DNA of 64,000 bases from Adiantum capillus-veneris. Its lineage: Eukaryota; Streptophyta; Polypodiopsida; Polypodiales; Pteridaceae. The position numbers were made by a program, and so were the translations under genes. The stretch lies in contig CM043954.1 in the NCBI GenBank assembly GCA_014529385.2, positions 95,187,247 through 95,251,246 of the forward strand, given 5' to 3'. A model generated the notes under the pieces. It was not told the DNA's origin. It ran no database searches and saw nothing but the letters and a program-made list of their open reading frames with translations. This document shows, in pieces, positions 45,282 through 58,025 of this stretch (position 1 is the first letter of the stretch; every line of letters starts with the position of its first letter).

Positions 45282-46165
45282 AAAGTGAGGTACTGGTACC
45301 GAACTGTATGGCGTCGAGGGAGATCGCAAATAGCATCCGCAATCCTGGAAGGGACTCTTCGTCGGCCCACTTTGATGTGTGGGTAGTGCGGTACTTGAAC
45401 TTCATAAAGGTCTGCAACGCTTGCTTCTTTGGGCCGCGCCAAAAGCGACACAAAGTCTTGTGTGGCTCCTTCGATGCTTCAACTTCGTCTAGAGTCATGC
45501 TTCTTTCTTCTTTAAGAATGTCCATGGTTGAAAATTCTTGAAACCATTTCCAACACAAAACCATGAACATACCTATTCCATGTAAAGTGAGTGGAAAAAA
45601 TCTCGTCGTCCTAATAGACTGTGCATGCAATGTAGATGAACAAAAGACGGAGTGCCAAACCGTTCACCACACACACACAAACAATGAGATTGAATCTTTC
45701 TCTTATGATCTAAAGCAATCAACTGTGGCAATTCACAACGGAAATGCCCATGCTTGGTGCTCATACTTTCATGTGCTCTTTCTACAACTGTGTCATGCTA
45801 AGGAAGAGACATGAAATGTGACTGACCTGAAATGTGACTTCCTTGAATGCATACTTTTCAGCTTTTCATGAACAATCCACATATATCCGTGCTCATTCAT
45901 GAGCGAAACGTGCTCAACGTACAATATGTCATGCCTAGGAAAAGGGATCATATATAGACACGGACTAAAATACAGGAAACAATCACGAACAAAACACTCG
46001 AACAATGGGTGTTGACTAATCATGCGAACACAATACTTCCTGTAAGGGTTCTTTGGACCTAGGCTCAAGAGCCAAGATCGCTTCTTCTTGAGGGGGTTCT
46101 TTGGACCTCGACTCGAGAGCCAAGATCGATCCTTCGTGATTGATCGAATCTGCAACGAGGTTAGC
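45282..46165 (-). other. Internal region of the deleted element B copy
   Basis: Open minus-strand stretches, notably 45630-45280 ('LDEVEASKEPHKTLCRFWRGPKKQALQTFMKFKYRTTH'), which I cannot assign. No pol domains; this replaces the missing gag end and pol of the right-hand copy. Confidence 0.5.
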
Positions 46166-46723
46166 TTCGCTAGAAAAAGTATCCACTAACTCATCATCCT
46201 TGTGAACAATCACATCATCTTCATGAAAATCCTCATGCTTGTGAGAAATCACATCTTGATCATGCAAATCATCATGCAAATCATGTGTGTCATGGTTTGG
46301 AGAAGAAGAGACTGAGAGAGTCTCCTTTTCTTAAATCTCTTGCATCTGTGCTTGGACTTGAGAAAAGAGTCGCAAGAATTCTTTCATGTGTTGATCGCTC
46401 TTCTCTTGTCGTGCTTTGATCTCGCGGTCATATTCTGCTTGTCTTGCTTTGTTCTCGCGATGTATGGCTGCCACTCTTTCCGTGTATTGACGCACTATGG
46501 TTGCCATCTTTTCTTCGTGGTCACGCTCTATTTTTGCTTTTCGGTCTAACTTCTTGTCCATCATCCTCTTGTCGAAAAGCGTCATAGGATCTGGTGCAAT
46601 CTTTGGCGTAGATGGGGAAGGGGGAGGGTCGGAAAAACCTCCTGGTGGGGAACATTCTTCTTCGCCTCTCTCATGCTCATCACTTCCAAGCGAAGTATCC
46701 ATTCCGCTTCGAGTGATGACCAT
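46016..46723 (-). pseudogene. Element B gag, N-terminal copy with a different C-terminus
   Basis: Near-identical to the first ~185 residues of the intact gag (46723-46165), with a TAA at about 46334 within 'MQEI-EKETL'. After 'VHKDDELVD' the sequence leaves the intact gag and continues with 'TFSSEANLVADSINHEGS' plus a tandem 'ILALE(S/P)RSKEP(P/L)QE' pair. The coiled coil and capsid are absent, marking a deletion derivative. Confidence 0.85.
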
Positions 46724-47171
46724 CTACTGAAGTCTTGGGTTCTTGTGGTCTTGGGTTCTGAAGTTCACGAGGAACTTGGGTTCTTGGGGATCTTGGTTCT
46801 TGGGGTTCTTGAGTTCTTGAGGTTCTTCTTTCGCTTGCAATCTGTGTTAGAGAAGGATCTTCTCTTCACCCGAGTTCTGCTCTTTTCTGCGGGCGCACCT
46901 CTTGGCGGCCTTGCGCTCACACCAAGGTTGCTTTTTCCCACCTCACGTCGATTGGCCGGCCGCTAAGTGCACGGTTTGCTCTCAATGAGTGAAAAGAGGC
47001 ACAAGGGGAGGCTGGACAAGCCCTTATTTCCTGGGATGCCTGTCACTCTTCAAAAACACGATTAAGAATCGACACGCCCAAGCGAACTTGGGTTCATGCG
47101 ACCTCAACAAGCAAAAAAAATTTCTGTGGTTCCTGTGGTTCTTTCCTTGAGTGATACAAAACACTGCCAAA

Positions 47172-47184
47172 GCTCTGATACCAA
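47172..47184 (-). other. Primer binding site, second element B copy
   Basis: Minus-strand TTGGTATCAGAGC adjoining the LTR at 47185. Confidence 0.92.
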
Positions 47185-48246
47185 TGTTAGGTGCAACGGA
47201 ATGAATGTTTGAACTTTGCTCAAGATGAGTGCTCCGAACTGTGCTCAAGGTTCCTTTTGTTCTTATGGAAGGGAGAGCCTTCCGTTCTTAATGAGAGAGT
47301 GCAATGATTACAAACAAAGTGAATTGACACTGTGCGTGCAAGTGTATGAGACTGAGAGATAGAGAGAAGAGAAATACGACACCAGAGACGTTGTAAAACC
47401 CTCTTCCGAAGGCCCCACTCTCTATGGCGAGAGCGGTCTACTTATGCTTGCACAAATCTCTACAATGCTTGGACTTGCCGACGATGTCGACGACGATGAG
47501 ACGTGCTGAAATCTGAAAACTCTAAGGGCTGAAATCTGCAAATCTTTAGCTACTGAATTCTGGCTCTATGTCGATGACGATGTCGATGACGACGCGCTGA
47601 AAACTGATGGTTCTTATCTGTTCTCTTAGGGCTGAAAATCGCCATGCACAAGGGAGGGCGATCTTGCTCCAAAGCGCTAGGGCTGCAATTTTGGAAAACG
47701 CTATATGCTGGCGATGAAGCTCTTGCTGGAAACGCCAATGGCTGGAAGTGATGACGATTAAGATCAAAACGCTAGGGATGCTTGTTGGAGGAAAAAACGC
47801 TAGGAGATGGGATCTTTGCTTGGAGGGAAAACCACCAAGGTTCTTGCTGAGAAGCTGCCTGTTGAGCTTGGCTACTGTTGGCTCTACTACCAATTAGTGC
47901 TAGTCTAGGTTTGCTTATATACAAACTTACTCAATTTGCCCTACCTACTCTCCAACAAAAGTCACTTAAAAATAATAAGTGAAAAATGTCAAAAATAGGT
48001 AAAGTAGGCTAAATGCACTGGAAAATTCCCCTCAAGGATTTTGATTGATTCTGATGGGAATGCTTATGATCATGCTGTGTGCAACCAGAGGATATGCATC
48101 TACTCTAAGTATCTGGGCATGCACGGTCTACGAATAGACTCACAAAAGTGCCAGATCACTTCTAATCTAGACTGACTGGACTGACTGAACCCTTGCTATG
48201 CTGTAGCTTGTCCACGGACACATAGGGTTGGATGTGTCACGTGACA
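47185..48246 (-). repeat. Family-B LTR, minus orientation, right (1062 bp)
   Basis: Nearly identical to 44213-45268, with TGTCACGTGACA at 48246 and CACCTAACA at 47185. A small insertion in the U3 part (GATTGATTCTGAT near 48042) and a few substitutions separate them. Confidence 0.94.
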
Positions 48247-48370
48247 GCCGGCCACTAAGTGCACGGTCTGCTCTCAATGAGTGAAAAGAGAAACAAGGGG
48301 AGGCTGGACAAGCCCTTCTTTCTTGGGTTACTTGTCACTCTTCAAAAAACTGATTAGGAATCAACACACT
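48247..48370 (-). repeat. Third partial copy of element B leader
   Basis: 'GGCCACTAAGTGCACGG' to 'TTCAAAAAACTGATTAGGAATCAACACAC' matches 43983-44098 and 46966-47070. It lies upstream of the right LTR, where another element B unit would end or begin. Confidence 0.85.
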
Positions 48371-48479
48371 GTCACAAACTAGAGCGCATAGCAATATAAA
48401 ATATATTTCGATAAATAGGATTTATCACTTAATATTGAACCTAGAGGATATAGAGAAAAATAGGTAGAGAGAGAGAGCA

Positions 48480-48680
48480 CTCTGCCTGCCGCGCGTCCTG
48501 CTCCCTGCCTGTCGCACGCGCCCTGCACTCTGCAGCTTGTGCGCCCTGCACTCTGCCTGCCACACGCGCCCGGTCTGCCCTGCTGCGCGCCCTGCTCCAT
48601 ACTTGTCGCGCGCTCAGCCTGCTGCCTGCGCGTGCTTTGCTGCCTGCACGCCCTTGCTGTCTGCGCGTGCACTGTTGCCG
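48480..48680. repeat. GC-rich degenerate minisatellite
   Basis: About eight units of roughly 20-25 bp around GCGC(G/C)CCTGCxCTxTGCCTG. Confidence 0.75.
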
Positions 48681-48780
48681 ATGTAACCCTAATTCCTTGC
48701 AACCCTAACAGTCAGCTTTTACAAAACCCTAATTCCACGAAACCCTAAAAATCCGAAAATCCTAACTATCCCAAACCCTG
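48672..48780 (+). promoter_or_regulatory. Cluster of telo-box-like motifs upstream of LINE ORF1
   Basis: AACCCTAA-type words at about 48677, 48700, 48725 and 48741, with a CAAACCCTGA near 48773. Telo-boxes (AAACCCTAA) are known promoter elements of plant growth and translation genes. Here they would sit in the LINE internal promoter or 5' UTR. Confidence 0.5.
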
Positions 48781-48810
48781 ACCGCGCGCCTCTTTCAATC
48801 GCCTGCAAGC

Positions 48811-48925
<115 letters not shown>

Positions 48926-48982
48926 TGTCCAACCTTCAATTCGGGTCGTGCTTTTCCAGTTTGCCAGTTTCGCCCATTCTTC

Positions 48983-50762
48983 ATGGCGGCTTTGCCGGTC
49001 TCGAGTGCTACACATGGTGCTCCATCACCACTTGCTTGTCGCGTGGACTGTACTGGCGACCTGTTGACACGCATTGACTCCAAAGTACAACACTTGGCAC
49101 ATCATGCCTTGGTTGGCCGGATGATTGGACAGTCTCCACCTCGATCTTCTATACGCGATTGGTGTCAGACTGCATTGGGCACTACTCAGGGACGGATCTC
49201 GGAGCTTACATTCCTTGGCAGAGGCATATTCATGGTACGTCTTTCAGATCCAGCAACTGCCTCAGCCCTCCTGGCTCGCTCTCCGATACTCTCTGATTGC
49301 AGGATGATATACTTGACGAGGTGGTATCCTGAGTTTACTACTGAGGAGTTTGATAGTCGACACCTTATTCCCAGATTCCCTCTGACCCTCTCCTTCCCGG
49401 ATATGCCTCTTCATTTTATTGATGAGCATCTCCTTCAGATGATTGCTGCTCACTTTGGCACAGTAGTTCCAAGATCCTGCATCTGCTCATCTGGTCTACC
49501 TCGCATTCAAGTCTTGGTGTTTGGGGATACTTCATTACCAGATTCAGTTACAGTGGCTGTGCGCGATCGAGACTACTCTTGCCGAATGGTAGTCACTCGC
49601 CGTCCAGGGCAGTGCTTACGCTGTCACGAGATGGGACACTTGGCGCGAGAATGCCCCACACTGCCACGTCATCGATGACAACAGCAGCCGGCTCGTGGCA
49701 CTCATGCTCAGCCACGTGGTCAGCGTCAACAAGCGGCTCCTCCTGCTACTACTCGAGCACCTCCTCAGCCTGTAGGTGCTCCTAGAGCGTCGACCCTCCA
49801 TGTTCCTCTCTTTGCTTCAGCTCCTACCGAGGCAGCATGGCAGACAGTGGGTCGTAACCATTCCTTCCGTCCTCGTCCGCAACCTCCAATGCATGCAGCC
49901 CCTAGTGTTACCTCTCCTGCTCCCTCGCAAGTTTCCACCACCCCCTTACCCCCTGTTTCTCCTCACCAATCTTCTTCTTCAGCACAAGATCACTTACCTC
50001 TGCTTCCAGCTCCTCCTTCACCTGCTGTTCCTCCACTCGCTCCTTCCCCTCTACCCGAGGCTCTTATTCCCATGCAAATGGATCATTCACCGCTCCTATC
50101 TCTCCCTCCTCCTCCTCTTCCTCCTATCCTTACTCTCCCCCCTCCACCTTCTGGTCCCCACCCTCCCTCAGCAACTCATACTTACGTCTCACGCAGTTTT
50201 CTCAGCTCTTGGCCTCTTTCCTGGGGCACTCATCGGGCTGAGATGTGCGGTGACTCAGACGGACCATTGCGGGTACAGCTCTACCTTATGCATCACAAGA
50301 CAGGTTGTGTTCCTTCTTTGATTGGTAGTCGCTCTCAGCCTACGCATTCCTTTTTCCTTCCATTCTACGCTGCTCAGGAATGGTCCGAGGATCAGGTTCT
50401 CCATTTTGTGCACGCCCAGACTATGGCTCAGCTACATTTATGGTTGTCTACTTCTGCCCTTGATGCTTTGTCTCCTCACTATCCTTCATGTATTGGTGCT
50501 ATGGAGTTGAGTGATGTTTATGCTTGCTATTTAGTATTCATTGCCTATGGTCATTCATGTATCCTCAGATGTGGTGCTTCCTATGTCTATGCGCATTTGG
50601 GGTGTCAAGGCTGCAGCATCGGTAATGCAATGTAAACAAGCTGAGGTTCGCAGTTGGTGCAATGAGACACCATATTTTAGAGAGGGCTTGGTGGTTGCTT
50701 TCCTACCGCGTGAAGCTCACCCCTTGGATGGTCCAGCTGCCTCCAAGAAGATGCGCAGTTAG
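48983..50762 (+). pseudogene. LINE ORF1 (RNA-binding, CCHC knuckle, Pro-rich)
   Basis: ATG 48983. Residues about 1-190 form a DUF4283-like domain ('ISELTFLGRGIFMVRLSD', 'RWYPEFTTEEFDSRHLIPRFPLTLSFPDMPLHF', 'VVPRSCICSSGLPRIQVLV'). A knuckle 'CLRCHEMGHLAREC' lies at about 214-227. TGA at 49676 follows, but the frame continues through a long Pro/Gln/Ser-rich region (to about 50230) and a C-terminal domain ('SRSQPTHSFFLPFYAAQEWSEDQVL'). A frameshift between about 50545 and 50600 moves to the frame ending 'LPREAHPLDGPAASKKMRS' at 50762. It would coat LINE RNA in the RNP. Confidence 0.9.
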
Positions 50763-50794
50763 TTAGACACTATACCTACTCTTTCATGCAGTCT

Positions 50795-53700
50795 ATGGAT
50801 TTACATGTACTTTCTTGGAATGCTAATGGTTTGCAGACTTCTCGGGTAAAAGGTTCCCGCAAGCTTTTACTTCGCTGAGATTTACACACTCATGTAGTGG
50901 GCACTGTGGATATACTACTAGTACAGGAGTATAAGATTGCCACTCCTTTTGGCAATCTCATGCCATCGGGCGCCCGAACTTTTTGGGAGCGTGCTCTGGG
51001 CCTTCATGGTCAGAGTTGCGGTGTATGCATCTCAGTGGGGCCACGTTACTTGGCCTCAGTTCAGCAGCATGGCACACTAGTCGCTGGCAGAGCAGTTTAT
51101 GTTTCTATTCGGATTCGGGAATCTATCATTGGTTTTATGTCAGTCTATGCACCCACTACCCCTTGGGAGAGGGCTACTTTTTGGTCCTCCTTGGCTGCTG
51201 CTCTACCTGCTGTAGACTCTTGGGTTGTTGGAGGTAACTTCAATAACGTTGAGAGCGACTTTGATTGGCGAGCCACCACACCTCCCGTTCTATCATCCAT
51301 TTCTCCCGATGAGCAGCCAGCTTGGGATCGATTTCTTCTAGCTATTCAAGGTGTTGACGCCTGGCACATACCCTCTTTTGGTCATCACCCTGCTACTCTT
51401 CATTACTCTTGGGCGTTTCAGCGACAGCAGGGGAGATTATTAGAGCGACTTGACCGTTTTTACATTGGCCCTTGGGCAGCAGCTCTAGGCGGATTTACTA
51501 CTATATGGAGAGGAACCAGCCTCTCAGATCATTTACCCACATCATTATTTATCTCCTTCACTAGATCCTCTGCTCAAAGACGAGGCTGCCGCATCCCTGA
51601 CAGTGTTCTCACCACTCAAGTATTGCAGCAGCAGATTCATGACTTGTGGTCCACGGATGCTTCTTATTGTGGACCCCCTGGAGAGTTTCTTGCTCATTGC
51701 ATTTCTCAGTCTAGTATTTACTACCGTGATCAGACTGCTATCATTCATCGTCAGTTGAGAGTACGCGAGTTTGATCTTCACATCCCTCTTGGTTCCCCCC
51801 ATCGCTTGCTTGAGGAGTGGCCTCAGGATGCTTATCTCGCTGCTAGACAGACAGAGCTCACAAAAGAGATTCGTCGCGTACAGGAGGCTAGGTCTGAGTT
51901 CACTCATCATGCTTCAGTGTCTCATTGGATAGCTAAAGCTGATCGAATGAATAAAGAATTCTTCGTGGCGCATAAAGAACGCCCTCCTGGCACCACTGTG
52001 CGGACTTTGTGCGATGCTCAGGGGACACTACATATGCATGCTGATGTTATTCTTGATATGTCTGCAGATTATTTTGAGACAGTGTTCACTGTTGATGTAT
52101 GCACTCCTGAGGTTTTACTTGCCCGTGAGCAAATCTGGCAGCACACTCGACATCGTTGTACAGACACTATGGCAGAGATCTTGTTGGCGCCTTTCACACT
52201 TACAGAGCTCCATGCTGCTATAGAGAGTCTTGATCCATCCTCCTGTCTAGGCGAGGATGGTCTCACTAGAGCCTTCTTTTTGACATATTGGGATGTATTG
52301 CATATACCACTGCTTCGCGGTTGTCAGGACATCTTTGCATCAGGATATATGTATCCGGCTCTTTGTTCAGGTCTCATATCTCTTATTCCGAAGGGAGGTG
52401 ACACCACTCAACTCCGACAGTGGAGACCTATTACCCTACTCCCTTCGGTCTATAAGATATTAGCGTAACTGATCAGCCATCGCTTGCAGCCGTTCTTACC
52501 AGATATTATTCATACTTCTCAGACAGGCTTCGTTATGGATCGATGCATCCTGGATAATATCTTCACTTTTTATGAGGCAGTAGAGTGGGCAAGATCATCT
52601 TCTGAACCTCTCGCTTTTTTCATCCTAGACTTCGAGAAAGCATACGATCGTGTTGACCGAGACTCTCTCGAAGGATCTTTAGCCAGGATGGGTTTCCCTT
52701 TGAGATGGATTTCAGGTATTTCCGCTCTCTTCAGAACTGCTAGCAGCGCTATTACTATTGGTGGCCGTGTCAGACGCAGTTTTGAGCTTTCTCGATCTGT
52801 CCATCAGGGATGTCCTTTAGTAGCATATCTGTATCTGTTTGTGGGAGAGACTATGTCTGACTTTCTTCGTGCTCAGAGTCATGCATTTCGGGGATTGACC
52901 ATGCCAGTACCTACAGCTCTAGACCTTATCGATCAAGAGTTTGCTGATGACACTATGCTCATGTTGCGCTATTTGCTACCCGCTCTTGATGCAATGTGGG
53001 AGGCCCTATAGGTTTTTTGCATTGCCAGTGGTGCACGCATTAACTGGCATAAATCCTTTGGATTGTTGGTTGGCAGTGATGACATGGCTACAGCCGGGTC
53101 AGACATGCAGATACCTGGGCTTCCATGTTGGATTTGATGTTTCCTCACAGCAGCAGTTTGCACCCGTACTACAGTCTATTCGCAGGAAGCTATGCCATTG
53201 GTCTTCACGTCATCTGTCATTGGCTGGCGGTGCATTGGTCGCCAACCAAGTCATTCTGGCTACAGTATGGTATACGGCTTCTTGTTGGATGTTACATTCA
53301 GGTGTGATAGCTCAGCTCCGCCGACTAGTGAGGAACTTTTTATGGAGTGGCACAGATGGGACTATTGATACTCGTGCTAGAGTTTGCTGGTCTACGATCA
53401 TTCGTCCTAGGTCAGAGGGAGGCCTTGGCATCATTGATCCAGAGTTACAGAGCCGCGCACTTCTTACCAAGCTTATTGTTCGGGGTCTTTTTCCCGGCCA
53501 AGAACCTTGGAAGATGCTTCTTCAGGCTGCTCTTTGCACAATGACTCCACGACTCGGCACTAGAGACGATCATACTTGGCATTTAGGGTATCGTTTTCTC
53601 TTTACTGTTGCTCCCTTGTCCACTTCCACCCTCTCACCCTTTCTCCGATCGCTCCTTCAGATTTGGGTTTCCATGAGACAGACTATCGTACGCTCACCTC

Positions 53701-55181
53701 GCTCATGTCGTGAGGAGATTGAGCGCCAGCCTCTCATTTGGAATGCTACAGTTCTTGATTCTTCGGTTAATCCACCTCGTCAGCTTGGAGAGAGGACTCA
53801 CATTGATTGGGTTGCTTGGGACTTTGGCCCTGCTGCCTCTATGCGGTTGTTTTATGAGACACGTATGTTGGATGTAGATTTTGTGGCAGAACATTACGAC
53901 ATTGGTCGCGGGGTGCCAGACAGACTGCTTGAGATCGATTGTGCCGTTCCTTCATAGTGGGATGCAGTCCTGCGCAGCACGGTTCAGATGCCCCCTTATT
54001 GTGGCTGGGAAGGCCTCTTTGACCAGAGCACTCTCTTATTAGTTCGTTTGGACACCATGCTATTCACAGTTGATACTGACAACTCTCAGGGGATTCATGC
54101 TAGATTGACATATGCTGCCACTTCTCCACTACTTATCTCCCCCGGTGCCCGATGGGAGGCCATACGAGTAGTTGGCTCTCGCGGGAAGCGTCGTTGTGTT
54201 GACCCCCGTTTTGCTTCCGTTGATGCTGCACTTTGGAGGCTTTGGGTGTGGGAGGACCGTGCCCTATCGCAGCTTTATTGGGACCCAAGTGAGTGGCATT
54301 GGCCTCACTCAGATCCCACAGGTGCACCTGTATCCTTCTTTGAGTACACTGTCAGGATTGGAAGATTAGCATTGATGAGACAACAACCACAACAGTCCAC
54401 TCGTATGCGTTTCTGGTTACATTCAGGTCTCTCTCATGCCTATCTGTAGCAGTTTTGGTTCGCGATCTGGGATTTACATGTTGCTCGTCGTATTTCCTTT
54501 TTCATGTGGATGATTGCTCATGCGGGACTACCAGTTGGGACTTGGCTAGCTACTATTATGGGTCATGATCCGTTATGTACTCGCTGCCCTTTGCGTCAAC
54601 TTGAGTCACCTGCCCACTGTCTTTGGTCATGCTCAGCTTCCCATGTAGTGTGGCTTGCAGTTTGCTCTCTACTCAGCAGATCAGGTGTTCAGCATGGATT
54701 TCTTACTTGGGGATCTGTCTCATGGTTGATGTCGATGCCCGGCCCGCATCTTTTCTACGAGGGCTTAGCCACAGATCCAGCCTTCATGCTTACCTCGGCT
54801 GGTTATCGACGAGGGACTTTGGCTATACTACCACAGATTTCTTGGCAGGGAGATACGCAGACACGTGATGCAGTTTTCTCAGTCATCACTAGTATTACAC
54901 TATGGAATATTTGGAGAGCTCGTTGTCTTCACATTCTCAGTGCGGCTCCATAGCTCCTTCATGATATCCTCACTGCCATTTGGCTGGACACCATTCACAC
55001 CCTGATTTGGCAGTGGGATTCGTCCTCCGGTACATCTAGAGCAGCCGAGGCTCGTCGATTTGCCTTCCTTCGGCGTTGGGCACGATCCCCACTCTTCGTC
55101 ACACTGACAGGTGGTCAGATTACTTGGCATTATGCCCCTCCTTAGTGGTTTCTCCTCCACTCCTCACACCGACCACCATGA
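50795..55181 (+). pseudogene. LINE ORF2: endonuclease and reverse transcriptase
   Basis: ATG 50795 (MDLHVLSWNANGLQ), 32 nt after ORF1. Endonuclease (to about 51545): 'LLVQEYK', 'FMSVYAPT', 'VVGGNFNNVESD' (usual GDFN altered) and 'SLSDHLPTS' (SDH intact). RT (about 52180-53000): 'SSCLGEDGLTRAFF', 'LISLIPKGGDTTQLRQWRPITLL', 'FFILDFEKAYDRVD', 'SVHQGCPLVAYLY' and 'EFADDTMLML' (FADD intact). TGA 50876, TAA 52466 and TAG 53009 interrupt. A frameshift near 53050-53110 leads to the C-terminal part (53,100-53957), then TAGs at 53955, 54447, 54951 and 55143 and TGA 55179. A zinc-ribbon-like end 'CTRCPLRQLESPAHCLWSC' is at about 54570-54630. The last one or two stops may be the natural end. Confidence 0.93.
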
Positions 55182-55308
55182 GATTGTTCTAGTCGAGTAG
55201 TCACTATAGTGGCTCTCCTTTCATTCAGCTTGTACACCCCACGTGATAGGCTATTTTGGCATCCGCTGGGATTATTTTGTACTCAGTACTATACAGCCTT
55301 GACTTTTT

Positions 55309-55319
55309 CCAAAAAAAAA
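55309..55319 (+). other. LINE poly-A tail
   Basis: 11-12 A residues end the element, followed by AGAGAGAGAGAAATAGAGAG, a GA-rich flank. Confidence 0.85.
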
Positions 55320-55382
55320 AAGAGAGAGAGAAATAGAGAGTGAGAAGATTGACACAGTACGGGGACTAGAAGATGGGCTGTT

Positions 55383-55400
55383 CCCCCCCCCCCCCCCCCC
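55383..55400 (+). repeat. Poly-C tract (about 18 nt)
   Basis: Homopolymer just after the LINE. Confidence 0.95.
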
Positions 55401-56527
55401 TCCCCCTTACTAGTATCTTTATTACTGAGGACAAGTCTATACAAGCACTTGAACCAAAAGTATTACCACGTTCATTCTAGAATAAGACTTGATGGTTCCC
55501 GGAAGCCTCGGCTTCCTATTCCTAGGGCAAAACCCTATTCCAAGGAACTTCCATTCCTTATTCCAAATCCTTGAGAATCAAGGTTCTCGCCTCTGGATCT
55601 CACCTTCCAGACTCAAGGTATAGCATCCCTGCAACTCTCTTCCGACTCGGTTTCCAGAGTCCTCTTCCTGCAGAATAACTCTGCTTTCCTGGATGCGAAG
55701 TCCTTCCCTTGGGAATTTCAACTTTTGGATCACATCTCGAGAGTCTACCACTCTCGGATTCGTGGATCTACTTCCCAAACTCCAGTACAAAACCCTTGGG
55801 TTGATCTGGCTCTAATTCCTCAGAGCGCTTTCTTTTGGAGAGGCTCATGCCTTCGTTTGCTCCTACTTCCTCACTAAGAGGAAGTACACCTGCAAACAAA
55901 TACTTATAGATCATAACATGAAAATCGTTACCTTCACAGTCTCAAGGCTCGAAACGCAACTCGGTTCTCGAAAAGCAATTCCCTAGAAGAAATCCTCTCT
56001 TCCAATCCTACACACAAAAGAGGTGTTTTCTCAGGTTCCTTCTCGTAAATCAGCCCCGTCTACCACGTTTATGGGTTGAAACAGAGAAAAAGAGTAGCTC
56101 GTCACGATGGAAACACGCTCCATAGGCACTTCTTCGCGAGGGAACTCGCGCATTGGGTCCGGGCGACATCTGGTACACTTGGGCCAACCATGGGCATCAT
56201 CGGCAACGCCTTCTTTGCGGCTGAAATCTGCTGCAGCATCTCCTCCTTGTGAAAATTGGTCTTCCCTCTAGGAGAGGGCGTGTGATGCTTTTATAGCTCC
56301 TTGGCCACGGCAAAGATAGCAGAGCATTGGCTGCTTGCGTATAGATCGCGGCCATTTTTCATTTTTTGTTTTGTTTTTTGGCTCTTCTGCGAGAAAAAGA
56401 GAGAGATTTCGTTGGCTGGTTTTTATTGCTTTATTTAATCATAGGCTGCCCACTTATTAAGTGGGCGGCCGGTGACCACCTTCAAAAATGGTATGAATCT
56501 GCCCAAAAACTCAATAAAACCTTATAA
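55401..56527. other. No gene recognised
   Basis: Non-coding, with words such as TTCCTATTC/GGAAxTxC. It contains a near-palindrome GCCCACTTATTAAGTGGGC near 56448-56466. Confidence 0.5.
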
Positions 56528-57219
56528 GTTAAAAACAATGCTTTCACAGCACTTCCCAGGCGTCCCTAGATGCAATCACATGCACAGTTGCAATGCAGAC
56601 ATAGACTTCCTAGTGAGAAAGCATCTGCTTTCTTGAAAAGCAATCCCGCTTTCTCAGAAAGCATTTGTTTATTCTCAGAGTTTCCTCTAAACCCATCTTC
56701 ATTCAAGTGCTTGCTTTTCTTTATGCACAATTCTAACACAGTTCGGAAATTTTCTTTGACTATGGATATCCCCTTTCCGATGCACCCGTTAACCACCTTG
56801 TGACGCATGAGGAATACCCATCACCTAGTCCTTTCCTACCGAACTTACGGTACAATCTCCTTCGCGATGCTCTATGTCACCCATCCTATGACGCATCAGA
56901 GATGTCCGTTCCTGGATGGTCGGATACTTCTTCATGATGCTCAGTGTCACCCATCCGATGTGATGCATCAGAAGTACCCGTTCCTGGTGGCCTTACAGAT
57001 ATTCCCTTTCACAATGCTCCTGTCATTACTTTGAATGACGTACTAGGAATACTCTGTACTCGGATATCTCCAGTGAGAAAAACCCTCTCACTTAAAATTC
57101 CAATAATTCATTTAGAATCATTTTTTTCTTGGTGTTCCAAGCGAGGAAACCCTCTCACTTATAAATCCAATAACTCATTTAGAATTATCTTTTTGTCAGA
57201 TAAAGCCAATTTAGCAACA
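56528..57219. repeat. Long direct repeat, copy 1 (692 bp)
   Basis: From GTTAAAAACAATGC to TTTAGCAACA; matches 58026-58703 at roughly 85-90%. It holds four sub-repeats of about 77 bp (near 56780, 56857, 56936, 57014), each around TGACGCATCAG. CT/TC-biased, no ORF. Confidence 0.9.
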
Positions 57220-58025
57220 TCCCTCTCACTTATAAACAATTGTCCTCAACTGTAGAGGTCCAACTAAACTGCCGGGGAGAAAGCGGAAAATTCCAAATCT
57301 TGCTCAATGGTGAGTTGAGCTAGTCCTTTCTCAAAAGAGAACTTAGAAATTAAATTAAACAAAAATTCAATAGTTCAATACTTACCTTGCCGGTTCATGT
57401 CGTTCCTCTAGATATCCTTCACCAATCATCAAACTTACGAGCTATGTGATAACTCATCATTCGCGTCTTTCCAACAGATCGGAAGTTTCCTCATCCGAGA
57501 ATCTGTTAACTCAATTCCACCTTCTCAATCCCGAGAAGAATAATCCTCCTAGAAATCAATCTAGGTATTTGTCCTTGTGCGTAATCCTGCCTTGTTAGTC
57601 CTAAGGGTATTAAACCTCTTGTGTCCTCCCACATTGGGAATGCTCAAATCATAGAGCATCAATTTCGATGTCTTTCTTTCACAAACAGAGTTTGTGATCA
57701 CATTAAAGAAGGTTCTTGTTCTGAGCCGTCGCTAAACGTAGGCAAACGGTGCCAATCCGAAGATTCCTTGTGCATTGCCGCACGTCCTTCCGCGTTGCCT
57801 CCAGCGAATTACCACCTGCAGTGTTTTCTTTACGCCTACTTGCGTCTATTTCTTGCGGAAATCATCAAGAATTTTTCTTTTAGCAAGCATCTAGGACTGC
57901 TCGCAAAATCTTAGGCAGATAAAATTCTAGCCATAGCATTTTCTAAACGTACGTTCAAACCCGGTTCACAATAGAGCGAATCCTCTTTGATTCTCAGGGA
58001 TGTTCTCCCAAATATGGCGAAGGTA
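57220..58025. other. Spacer between the direct repeats; no gene recognised
   Basis: No coding or LTR signal that I can name. Confidence 0.5.

Noticed and set aside
48672..48780. AACCCTAA words as a telomeric or interstitial telomere repeat.
   Set aside because: They are not in tandem and are separated by unrelated sequence; a telo-box cluster is the better description.
49676..55181. All in-frame stops of the LINE could come from CAA, CAG or CGA by C-to-T change, suggesting methylation decay or RNA editing.
   Set aside because: Every stop codon is one C-to-T step from a Gln or Arg codon, so the observation carries no information without an intact homologue to compare.
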